Assembly (NCBI GenBank): GCA_013397795.1
Contig: VZTJ01001631.1
Coordinates: 1-64,000, forward strand
DNA length: 64,000 nt
DNA from: Orthonyx spaldingii
Taxonomy: Eukaryota; Chordata; Aves; Passeriformes; Orthonychidae
Reading direction: 5' to 3'
A program made the translations under genes and the position numbers. Under the pieces are notes generated by a model. It was given only the letters and a program-made list of their open reading frames with translations, was not told where the DNA came from and ran no database searches. Positions 26,078 through 36,512 of this stretch are shown here, piece after piece; position 1 is the stretch's first letter, and each line of letters opens with the position of its first letter.

Positions 26078-26128
26078 AGAGGATCAGCTACTATCACCCA
26101 TGATCTTTAAGATCAAAGCACAAAAACA
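26078..26128 (+). repeat. Dispersed 51-base repeat, copy 2
   Basis: Second copy of the 51-base segment, 1028 bases downstream of the first. About 88 percent identical by eye. Could be fragments of the same short interspersed element or an old local duplication. Confidence 0.75.
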
Positions 26129-28082
26129 AGATCATATTATGAAAGTATTTGTCTTGTGCTTCCTACTCCTCACATACTCACCCCTGCCATCTCAGACATA
26201 GGCTTAAAGGAATTTCAAAAACTAGTCAGAGACTAAAGTTGGTCATGGAAGAAGCCACAGCAGAGACAAGTAAGTCCTGACAATTTTTTCTCATGTTCCT
26301 GGGTTTTTTTCTGTAAGTGTATTTGAACTGCCTGTAAAATTCCCAGCTGAGACACTACCAGCAATACAACTTAGGCAGCACAGTTGGAAAGCTACTGTAA
26401 TGGATCACTGATCCCAAAAGGCAAGCAAATAGTTGGATTTGGAGTCTTTCCATGAATTCACTACTACAGTAGAATATGCCCCATTCACAACTAGTCTGGG
26501 TATGTTCAGTCACAGGTGTGAAGTTTTGCCCATCTCCTCTTTTCTCCTGCCCAGCTTTCCTACCTGATATAGTCATTAAACTTACGAATGATGAGATGAG
26601 CTGGAGTGGAACATCATGTCCCACTCTGTTCCTATACATCTATTTAAGACAGCACTTTGTCATTGCCCTTTTTCTTCCCACAAATCTTTGGAGCTTCATT
26701 TTGTGCATGCTTGTTTCTCTATTGAGAAATCTAACAGCTAGGTAACACCACAACCTCAGTCACAGAGAAAGCAGCTTTCAGTTATTTTTCACTATTCCAA
26801 TATGAGCCTGCGCTTCCAGGAATGGGAACTGGGGATGAAACTGCACTGGCTTGAAGAGTGCCCTGTGAAAAACCACCATAACTGCTCTTGGTTCAAATGT
26901 CATCTTTCTTCCTTTCTCTAAGATTTCTTTTTTACCCATGTGCTCCTACGTATGTCTGCAAGTGCAAGAGAAAAACTTGCAGCATGACTCCTAAACACTA
27001 AATTCGTACCGCCTCACAGATTCTCTCATTATTTCTTATTCTTGTCTGGCTTGGCAGTTCAATCACTTCACCTAACAAAAAAAAAAGTTCAGAAAGTTAA
27101 GCTGCTGCCTAACTCTCAAGTGCCAGACTTTTGGAAAAGACTGGTTGCCCTCGTTTGCCTTGTGGTCTTAGCTCTCACTCACTGCTGCACTTACAAGAAT
27201 GGCAGAGTTAACATAGTCCTGCTGTGGAAAACTTCAGATGTTTGCTAATACAAATCTCAGCTAATTTATGTACTTGAGCCTGATTTTGATTCCATGTGTT
27301 GTAACAAATAGACATGCATTAGAAAGAATGCTATGCTTCATTCTAGTACTTGGCTAAAACATAAAGATTTCTCTCCTTTAGGTCACTTTAACATCATCTG
27401 AATAAAAGTAACATCACAACTTACATCTAATGATGTTGTTTTCTTAAAGACAAAGAAACAGAGCTCAAGAGACAGGAAACAGAAATGACAGCAGAGAATG
27501 AGTTATGCCCTCTTTTAAAAAACTGTCTCTAGAGTTTTAAAAATGCAGTCACAAAGTATCACCTCAATCTTCAGATCAAAGAAAACGATGTTTGGAATTT
27601 GAAGAAAATTTTCAAGACAAAAATTCGCAGTTTGAAAGCTATCTACTATACAGGAAATTCCAAATTAATTTTACTGTTCTGCTTTTCTTCCAAATTTCTT
27701 ATTTTCTCAATCTTAACTGCAGATCTGGTTCATTACTATGCTCATAATGGGATATTTTCAGTCCCTGTGGTTTTGGTTTTTTTCCATTAAAATAACCCCC
27801 AAACCCTGTAAGCTCTTAAATCTTTGATTGAGTAAGAAATTCCATTACTGAAAAGATGTGCTCCAAACCTAAGTAATAACAAGACATGAAACTTTGTTCA
27901 CCCACTTCACCCACCTGTCCCTGTTAATGTTTTGATTGTAGCTCCTAGTACTTATTCTTTAAGCATATCTTATATAAAGGGAGTGGACGGGAGGAAAGAT
28001 CATAGGCTTGCACTTGACTATTAGAAAACACTCAAAATCCTTTTCTTCTGACTTTAGTATTAGAAATTAGGGCAGAAACTGA

Positions 28083-28307
28083 TGTCACAGGAGATTCCAC
28101 CTGAACATAAGGAAGAACTTCTTTACTGTGCAGTGACTGACCATTGGAACAGACTGCCCAGGGAAGTTGTGGAGTCTCCCACACTGGAGATATTCCAGAA
28201 GCACCTGGATACAATCCTGTACCATGTGCTCTAGGATGGCCCTGCTTGAACAGGGAGGTTGGATCAGGTGACCCACTGTGGTTCTCTCCAAAATGATCCA
28301 TTCTGTG
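28083..28307 (+). mobile_element. CR1 retrotransposon, short 3' fragment, plus strand
   Basis: The only clear CR1 3' end in plus orientation. It begins around CACAGGAGATTCCACCTGAAC and passes through GAACAGACTGCCCAGGGAAG, TTGTGGAGTCTCCCACACTG and GGCCCTGCTTGAACAGGGAGG. It ends with a single octamer ATTCTGTG at 28300-28307. At about 225 bases it is strongly 5'-truncated. Its 3' UTR shares the 'GGTGACCCACTGTGGTTC' signature with the minus-strand copy at 29004, so both belong to one subfamily. Confidence 0.93.
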
Positions 28308-29003
28308 TTAAACTCTGAGAAATTCAGGGGCCTGCTTGTTTCATTTTTCGCTACACCAATATTATACACACGTTACGAAACCACCAGTAAACTGACAGCT
28401 TTTCTTTTTGTTTTCTTCCCAAGTGGATTCATACTTAAGGAAGACTTGGGAAGTTATCTTTTCTAATGAAATGCTGTTGGAAAATGTAGTTTTAGTATAA
28501 TAAAACTCAGACACTTAATCAGTCATGGTTCCCCCACATGAAATGAGTGCTTGTCAATGTGACTATGCATCAACTTGTGAACTTCTAGCAGAGTGTTCTG
28601 GTCCTGAATATGAAATGTTTGAGTCTGAAAGTGTTAATACAAAATGTTCAATAATGTTCACAAAGCTTTTTGAAAATTACCTTTTTCCACAAAATATTTT
28701 TGTTTAGATGAATAAATATTTCCAATGAAAACATGTTGCACCAGAAAGAAATTGTTTCTTATCAGCCATACGCATCCAGTATTTCCAAAACTAGGGGCTT
28801 AAAAACTCATATGTTGAACCTCTGAGGATTAGGAGCTTAAAAACTCATATGTTGACCATCAGAAGATCTTTAGAAATTTAGTACATCTCGGGTTAATTTC
28901 ATTTTCTTTCTGGTGCATGTGGTTCAGATTATTCTGTGATCACAAGAATACTTATTAGCACAAAAGTAAATCATAAGATTCTCATCTTATGAAGCATAAT
29001 ATT
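28308..29003. other. Unique spacer between two opposed CR1 copies
   Basis: About 700 AT-rich bases separating CR1 copies of one subfamily in opposite orientation. Holds a 38-base-period duplication (28792-28855). No gene recognised; a 60-codon frame at 28525-28707 is not of a known family. Confidence 0.5.
28792..28855. repeat. Tandem duplication with a 38-base period
   Basis: TAGGGGCTTAAAAACTCATA and onward (26 bases, to ATGTTGA) recurs 38 bases later with a single G-to-A change. Only two units, and the 12 bases in between are not repeated again. Confidence 0.85.
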
Positions 29004-29550
29004 CACAGAGTCACAGAATCGGTCAGGTTGGAAGGAACCACAGTGGGTCACCTGGTCCAACCTCCCTGCTCAAGCAGGCACAGGAATGTGTTCAGATGGT
29101 TCTTGGATATCTTCAGTGAGGGAGACTCCACAGTCTCTCTGGGCAACCCGTTCCAGTGTGTGGTCACCCACACAGTAAAGAAGTTCTTCCTCATGTTTGG
29201 TTGGAACTTCCTGTGCATCACTTATTGACAGGCCCATTGTCTCATGTCCTATTGCTCAGGACCTCTGAGCACAGCCTGCTCCATCCTCTGATCCCTCCCT
29301 GCAGACACTTACAAACATTGATGAGGTCCCCTCTCAGTCACCTCTCCTTGAGGCTGCCTTGAACAGGCCCAGTTGCCTCAGCCTTTCCTCATAATTGAGA
29401 CACTCCTGTCCCTTGATCATCTTTGTCACACTCCACTGGACCTGCTCCAGGAGTTCCATGTCTCTGTTTTGCTTGAGAAGCCCAGAACAGGACACAGACT
29501 CCAGGTGAGGCATCACTAGGACTGAGCAGAGAGACAAAATAGTTACAGGT
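29004..29550 (-). mobile_element. CR1 retrotransposon, 5'-truncated copy
   Basis: Begins with CACAGAGTCACAGAATC (reverse complement of the octamer tail) and continues through AACCACAGTGGGTCACCTGG, CACAGTAAAGAAGTTCTTCC, the 'CCACTGGACCTGCTCCAGGAG' region and a degenerate 'GGTGAGGCATCACTAGGACTGAGCAGAG' equivalent. It fades near 29550. Open frames within it on both strands are remnants or shadows of CR1 ORF2. Confidence 0.94.
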
Positions 29551-29941
29551 TTTGTGATGATCTGTATAACCTGCTGGTAATATCCATATGCAATTTGAGA
29601 TCAAGAAAACTACTCCCCACCCTTCTCCTGGTTGCTCTGTGCTCATCACAGGAACAGGGCAGCGAGGAGCAGGGGTCCAAGGGCTCCAGGTGAACCAGAA
29701 GAGACCTGGAGGTCAGACCTAGTCCAGAAGCAAAATCAATGGACTGTGGGGGGACAAATGCAGAAGACCACAGTGTGTACAGGAGTTGATCTGGTGAGAA
29801 GACCCCAGGATATAGCTGATTTAAACCTTGGTGGGTAGAATTAATTATAAGGAGAACTGAAAAAAAAGGCTTGAAGAAGAAAAGGAAGTGTCCTCCAAAT
29901 AGCTAGAATAACAGATTAATTTTCTTAATATTGATAGCAGT
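29551..29941. other. Spacer between two CR1 copies
   Basis: About 390 bases, moderately GC-rich around 29640-29800, with no recognisable gene. It could hide decayed transposon sequence, but I could not match it to CR1. Confidence 0.45.
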
Positions 29942-30486
29942 TATAGAATCATAGAATGTTAAGTATCAGAAGGAACCTTAAAGATCATCTAGTCCCAATC
30001 CCCGTGCCATGGGCAGGGACACCTGCCGCTAGACCAGGTGGTTCAAGGTGTTATCCAACCTGGCCTTGAATAATTCCAGGGCTGGGTTATGCACAATCTC
30101 CCTGGGCAACCTGTTTCATGGTCTCAGCACCCTGAAAGTTAGGAATTTATTCCTTATATGTAACATAAATTTCTCCCCTTTCAGTTTGTACCTATTACTC
30201 CTTTTTCTGTCACTACAGTCCCCGACGAAGAGTCCATCTCCAGCTTCCCTGTAGCTCCCTTCAGATACAGGCAGGTTGCTATAAGATCTCCACACAACCT
30301 TCTCTTCTCCAGGCTGAACATCCCCAGCTTTCTCAGCCCACGTTTGTGGGGGAGGTGCTCCAGTCCTCTTGTCAACTTTGAGGCCTCTTCTGAACTTGGT
30401 CCAACAGTTCCATGTCCCTCTTATGCTGCGGTCCCCAGAACTGTACACAGCATTCCTGGTGGGGTCTCACCAGAACAGAGTAGAAA
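29942..30486 (-). mobile_element. CR1 retrotransposon, 5'-truncated copy
   Basis: Begins TATAGAATCATAGAATG and follows the CR1 consensus closely: AAGGAACCTTAAAGATCATC, CCATGGGCAGGGACACCTGC, GGCCTTGAATAATTCCAGGG, CTTCTCTTCTCCAGGCTGAA and GGTGGGGTCTCACCAGAACA. It ends near 30486 by 5' truncation. It is the best preserved CR1 in the window by eye. Open frames at 30116-30448 (minus) and 30048-30254 (plus) read this element. Confidence 0.95.
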
Positions 30487-33400
30487 ATACTGAGAATTCA
30501 TATCTAAGAATAATATTATGCTTTAGTGCAGTTACTGATTTGTTTGAGACAGAGAAAAATGGGGAGAAACAAATATACTCCACAGGAAATTTAAATATAA
30601 CAAACCAAAACACTAAATGTAATACTCCAACCTCATGTTTTCCATGTCTTGCTCTTCTGAGGAGGCTTGTGTACTTTATTTTGTTAAATTTTATTTGACC
30701 TGCACTTTTAAAATTGGGAATTAGGCAGTATAGCATTTTGTGCTTATGTTATGCATCAGATAAATGGAATAATAAATTATTTAGTTCCCAAGTGTGACTA
30801 ATATTCTATAATTGCTAAGATGTCTATCCTGTCAGCCAGTGATGATTGTATAACCACATTCAAATATTTTTACCCTGGTAAAGCCCTGACACTGCTAAGA
30901 ATTTTAAAAGAAAAATAAAATGGCATAGGTTCACTATGTCACTTGCCAGATTCTCTCTTCTGCCTATTATATGGATATTATATTGTTCCATTGGCTGGCC
31001 ATATTTGTCAGGGAAGAATATTGCTATTACTGTGGAGATTGTTTAAAGAATGACAGAAATAAACATCTCTCTACATTTTAAAGAGATTTTTAGGTATTTG
31101 GGGCTGTTTAGGTTTGCTTTGGAAGGAATACACATTTACTGCAAGGATCTAAAGACCAAAGAGTGGCAAATGTTATTAGGATTCTCTCCCTGCATGTCCA
31201 AGCAGAGCCTACCAAAAAACAATGATTCTGTAAATTAGTAAAGGGTTCTGTCATCTAAAGGAGTGATTTAATTGGGAGCACTTGGGTGTATTTACAGACA
31301 CAGTCTGACCCCAACCTCTAAGTTTATATAGCTAGGATTTTCTAAGCTGCCTATGTTCTACCAGACTTCTGTGAGACTACAGCTGCCTTCGCTTGCTGGC
31401 TCCTGCTGGCTTGTGTGGATGACCTTATCTAAAAAAACCATTTCCTGTTTTAAGACATGACCAGATAACAGAATTCTGGTCCAGAGAACATTTTGTTCAA
31501 TAAGTGAATAAGATATTAGTTCTTTAATAGTATTCATTTAATAGTATTAAAAATTAATGCTGCCTTTCTAACTGTATTAGTTCTAGACATATCTAGGTAT
31601 ATCATGTGAGCTGTGTGCTTCATTATGGTGGCTGCTGCTCAGACATATGTTGAGAGGCTTCCTGCTCCCAAGATCCTTGGTCAAAACAGAGAAGGAAAAC
31701 ATGATGAAAGAATCATTGAAATCAGTGTTTGAAAGAAGACTAAAACCTAGTATGCTTTTGTTCACAGAAGAAGGCATGATTTCCCAAAATGCATAGTATT
31801 TCTGTAATACAGACTTTACCATAAGTTTCAACCTTGTATCATAATTTGTAATTGTCAGTAGTCAATTTTTTAAAAAAATTATATGTGAAGTTTTTGAAAA
31901 ACTGCGTATTTTTCTTATCAGTAAGGCATAGAATTGTAATTTTTCAAAGAAAAACGTGAACAGGCTGTTATTATAAGAACAGTTAGATATTTTGTTCTTT
32001 ATTATACCTGAAGTGTAATTGACAATGTAAAATTTGAAATGCCTTAATTCATTAAAATAGTTTTAAAAGTTTGCTAGACTTTTGAAACAGGCATTTGGAA
32101 TTTGGAATTTCATCCAATCCGTGATGTTAGATTTAATACATGCCTCTCAGGCTGGGAATGTAGTATTTCAGGGAAATACTTATAAATCCTAAATATACCT
32201 ATATGGACTTTTCTTTTTAAAACATATAGTAATGAGATCATTCAACTTTGTATTAAGAAAGATCAAAACCGAAAGTGAATTCACTAGTAAACAGTGGGAA
32301 AAAGAATTTCAAAGTCCAGAGGGCGATAAATAGGTCCCTAAACAAATACCTTGAACTAATCTTTTCTTAACTTCAAAATAATTAGGTCGAAGTACCATAA
32401 ACTGTATGGCATACAAACACCTTGCCACTGGCAAAACTGTAACACAATACACTGAAGAGAGTCAAACACCGCTCAGTGAAAGTATGTATCTTCTCCATGG
32501 TCATTTCAACCTGCAGAAACACACTCAACAGCTCTAGAAATTACTCCAGCCCCTGAGCAGAAGGGAGTTGCACATTCTTCCTGTTAAAACTATTTCTCTT
32601 TGCCTGAAAAGGTCTAAAACAACTGGTAGATGAATCTGAATGGTAGATAGGATATCCATGTGACTTGCTTTCCCAACAGTATATTTTTCAGGTGGCAGAT
32701 TCATGAAGGGGTCTCCATTTCCCATTGAAACCATGTATAGTTTACATGGAGAATGACTGAATAAAAGGCATAAGCAGAGCTTCAAGCAGGGGTCTGGGCT
32801 GAGTCCAGATATGAAAGCTGGCCTGCAACCAACTTGTCTGTGGGTTCCAGGAGGATGCAATAATTAATATCTATTCATGCTTCTCCGGTTAAGAAAGTAT
32901 TTGGAGATGTCTACCAGTACAGCTTAGACACATGGGATTTTGAATGTCAGTGGTGTGTAGCTGAACATTTTAGCCACTTCTGTGATTCAGTAGCAGGAGA
33001 GTGGGAGTCTGATGACATTTTACGAATCTCACATGTTTGCATGCCTCAATGTTCAATGATAAATTTCCTCCAATGGGAACATAAAGGAAAGTTTAAATCA
33101 AGTCTTTCTACTTCAGTTCTCATTATTTGCAATTTCCGCATGACTGCTATGACGCTGTACCTTCCTCAGACCAGGAATGAGAACTACTGTGTTTTCATGT
33201 GGCATTTTAATGTTCCAAAAGATTTAAATCCATTTAAAAGGTTTTAAAATCTTGGAGACATCATGATACTATTTGGTGACTTCTCCAAATCTCTAAGAAT
33301 GGAATAAAAGAGACCTTGTTCTTCTACATCTTACTAGCCACAATAATGAGCATTTTCATTGTGCACAGTCAATGCACTGTGATATTTTAAAAGATCGTGA

Positions 33401-33904
33401 TAGACCACTTCATGATTGCTTTCATTTTAAACATCAGAAGCTGATTTTGACTTTGTGGCTTTATGGGACAGCTTTGCACAAGAGTTCACCAACCACAAAC
33501 ACAGGAATATTTTATTTCCCTGGTGACACCCACTGTGCTGAGCTCTCTTGCAACTTTCACTTTATGGAGTTACCTGAAGAGAAACTCAGTTCTGTTAGTA
33601 CTCAGGCCTGGTTTTAAATAACAGTTGAAAGTGTGGGCTTCAGGGTATTGTAATGCTTGGCTCACTTACTCGGTTCTTTCTCTCTGAACCATTCTCAATT
33701 TTTGTGTCTAATTTGTTATCAACACATAAAGACAGTAGGCTGCTTGAGACAAAAACAGTAAATCTCCCAGCTTGCCTTTCTGGAGTTAATTTTCCTGTAT
33801 TGGAACAAAATATCAGAAATATACAGACTTTTAGAACATGACAACAGGTGCATTTGGGACTAAACAAGCTTAAAGGTCAAAGATCAGCTCAGGGACAGTG
33901 AGTT
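30487..33904. other. Unique AT-rich non-coding sequence
   Basis: No gene or transposon recognised. The longest open frame is 108 codons (32534-32860, minus) and unrecognised. A short duplication (TTTAATAGTATT twice) lies near 31520-31550. Confidence 0.5.
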
Positions 33905-33971
33905 CTCTTTTTTTCTCTCTTTCTTTTTATCTCTCTNNNNNTCTCTTTTTTTTTTTTTTTTTTTTCTTTCA
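33905..33971. repeat. Pyrimidine tract with assembly gap
   Basis: A C/T-only or nearly C/T-only low-complexity run interrupted by five N characters at 33937-33941 and followed by about 20 T residues. The Ns mark unresolved sequence, so the true tract length is unknown. An open frame read across it on the minus strand is meaningless. Confidence 0.9.
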
Positions 33972-35161
33972 GTCTTTAGTTGGTTGGTTTGGTTAGAGCT
34001 TTTTGGTTTTGTTTTGGACATAGTTAGATCTCCTTGAAGTAGAAAACCAAATATCATGTGAAAAACACTCAATTAAAAGCTAAGTAACCTATAGATCCAT
34101 TCTCCTTTTAATAACTGTTGCAGAAGTATAACTTGGGCTCCCAAGAAAACTCGTGTCAAATTTGGTACAGGTAGCCAGGGAGCTGGTGGTTCCTGAGGAG
34201 CCAGAACTTCCAGAAATTAGTTTCATACTGACCACCCCAAAGTCAACGGCAATTGCATTTCCAGCTGCATATGACACAGAGGAATATGCAGATTCCCCAG
34301 CTCAGCTAGGAACACATGAGTCCTTTGGACTTACCTTCTGTACTTTTCTGCTATGACACATTTTAGAAATTGTTCAACTTATCCAACATAACAGCAACAC
34401 CGCAGAAACCTCTTCTTTTGTTTGCTGTTCTTAGGCCATTTTGACTACGAGGTGTTAAGAAGTGTCTTTTTCTGGCTTATAACCAGTGCCAAGTTCTCAT
34501 TTTCTTCTAGGAAAAGATTAGATTGAGTATATCGTCAATACAGTGTTCTAGATGAGCTTCTAAAAAACTGTTGTGTGCTTTTGCTAGAGAAGGCATATTG
34601 AAGAGGATGGCTTTGTGCTTGAATACAGGGCACGACAGCCATAACAACTTGTAGTCCATGGGAAAATTACATCAACTGCCCCTGTTCCTTGAAAATTGGT
34701 GGCTTGGTGGAAATTGCCTTGATGCCTAAGGAGCATAGTCACTGCCTTTGTCTGATAGCTGTAGGATCACAGAAGAATGTGCGTTCTTGTTCTTTTCTTT
34801 ACCATCTATTGTCACAAGATTCAGAAGAGAAGTGTTTGGAAACACAACACATCGTGGGGCCTGGTGGATAGCACTCTTGATAAATAAAACAGCCATCCCA
34901 AAAACTTGATCTGAGTTGTTAAATGACATCATGAAGTATAGAGAGCGTCAAAGATTTATATTCTGTTCCTTGTCATTCAAGAGAGAAAAACCGAAGTTTT
35001 GATATTTCACTTGCCCTGTAGCAGTATTATAGTTGTAAAAACAAGATCATCATTACTAGAGATCTGCACATCAGCTTTTGATTTTGAAGTAACAACTCAG
35101 TACCTTGGCTAAAAGGTTGGGGAAAAACCACAACTTTTATATTAGGTGACTAGGACAGGGG
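33972..35161. other. Unique non-coding sequence with an open 74-codon stretch
   Basis: No recognised gene. 34132-34356 is open on the plus strand for about 74 codons and also largely open on the minus strand. It is preceded by an acceptor-like run ending TGTTGCAG at 34123, but an in-frame TAA (34129-34131) lies between. The predicted peptide is acidic and proline-rich (VVPEEPELPEISF), not a family I know. Confidence 0.4.
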
Positions 35162-35210
35162 AATAATAATAATAATAAATAATTAATAATCAATAATAAT
35201 AATAATAATA
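35162..35210. repeat. (AAT)n microsatellite
   Basis: About 49 bases of AAT units, interrupted by AAATAATTAATAATC in the middle. Simple sequence repeat. Confidence 0.95.
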
Positions 35211-36313
35211 CACTGAAACTGGTTATACAAATAAATGGATGAGCTCAAAGCATTAACTGGGGATAATTAATTCATGTTGTTTCAAACTAAGCATAAATGG
35301 AATGAGTGACGAGGTTAACACTTCCATAAAATCAATAAATTGTTTCACCTTACCCTAGCAACCCTAAGTAACTTTCTGGGATGTATTGTGCTATCTTAGC
35401 TGGTCTGGCACCTGCTATGCCAACTGTCATTTTCATATGTAAAACATATGTATATGTAGTATTTCAACCTTTTCCTTTTGCATGAATATCTACACATCAT
35501 TTAGTGCAGGGTTCCTACTATGCCTTTTTTCAATAATCAGATACATTCTAGCCAAAAATTTTAAAGTTTGTTTATACTTTATTTAGTCTGATTTCTTTGC
35601 TTGCTTCTGAGCGTAAATATTTGGACTATTTGCTTTAAAGTTCCCCCTTGTGTGGCATACTACCTTTGATACTCTTGCAAGCTAGAAGTCAGAATGAAGA
35701 ATTCTTTCTAAAGTTTTCTCTTTCATGCTTTATTATTGCCTTATTTAGCATAGGAAATGACCTATAAAGGGTGAAATACCAAATAAAGTGGAAAATCAGA
35801 GTTACAGGGGGGATTCCTGGCATTTTGTCAGGGCTGGCATGGTACTTCAAATGACAGCAAATTAACACTAAAAGTAATATAAGAATTTGGGCTTTGATTT
35901 CTTAATTTCTCATTTCTACCTCGACATTTTAGAAAAATAGCATTTCTCCAAACATGTCTTCTTTTCTCATTCTGCCTCCAAGATCTCTTGTTTTCATATT
36001 CTCTTCAAAACTTTTTTTTAAGGTTTTCCTGAGATGACTTTTTTCCTTCCCAATTGTAACCCACTACTGATGAGCAAACCAAATTTATTGAGACCCTACG
36101 TCCAAATTTTCTTATCTAACTTCTCATTTTTCAATTATCTGTGACTTTTAAAAGATCTGTAGTTAAAAGAAATACAGTGACCACAGTGCAGAGCATGGCA
36201 AGGTATCTGGTCTCAAAAGTATATTCTGTGTTGCTATGTCTGGCATTTAGACTCAGTAAACAACACCTGCAAATATGCTTACAAAAGTCATCCAAATGAT
36301 GTAATAACAGGTG
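35211..36313. other. Unique AT-rich non-coding sequence
   Basis: No gene recognised. Immediately before the purine tract, a TTTAG acceptor-like site near 36250 and an ACAG|GTGAGT donor-like site at 36310-36311 frame about 60 bases with one open frame. There is no other support. Confidence 0.45.
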
Positions 36314-36512
36314 AGTAGAGAGAAAGAAAAAGAGAGAGAGAAAGAAAGAGAGAAAGACAGAGAGAGAAAAATAGAGCAAGAAAGAGAGCAAGAGAGCAAG
36401 AAGGAAAGAAGGAAAGAAAGAAGAAAAGAAAGAAAAGAAAGAAAAAGAAAGAGAGAGAGACAGAAAGACAAGAAGGAACGGAGAGAGGGAGGGAGGCAGG
36501 GAGGAAAGAAAG
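36314..36512 (+). repeat. Purine-rich (GA/GAAA) microsatellite, about 200 bp
   Basis: Almost uninterrupted A and G on the plus strand for about 200 bases, mixing GA, GAAA and GGAA units with a few C or T interruptions. Polypurine-polypyrimidine tracts with mirror symmetry can adopt triplex (H-DNA). A 77-codon frame rich in Lys, Glu and Arg (36311-36544) is a plain translation of the repeat. Confidence 0.95.

Larger units (their letters stand above)
24946..28082. other. Unique non-coding sequence with a dispersed 51-base repeat
   Basis: No gene recognised. It contains two related 51-base segments (25050-25100 and 26078-26128), listed separately. A splice-framed segment with one open frame (26196-26269, plus strand, 74 bases) is present but has no further support. 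The rest is AT-rich. Confidence 0.45.

Noticed and set aside
26196..26269. Splice-framed 74-base segment with one open frame
   Set aside because: The donor is AA|GTAAGT and the acceptor is fair, but the segment is short, asymmetric in phase and unsupported; many such pairs are expected in 64 kb.
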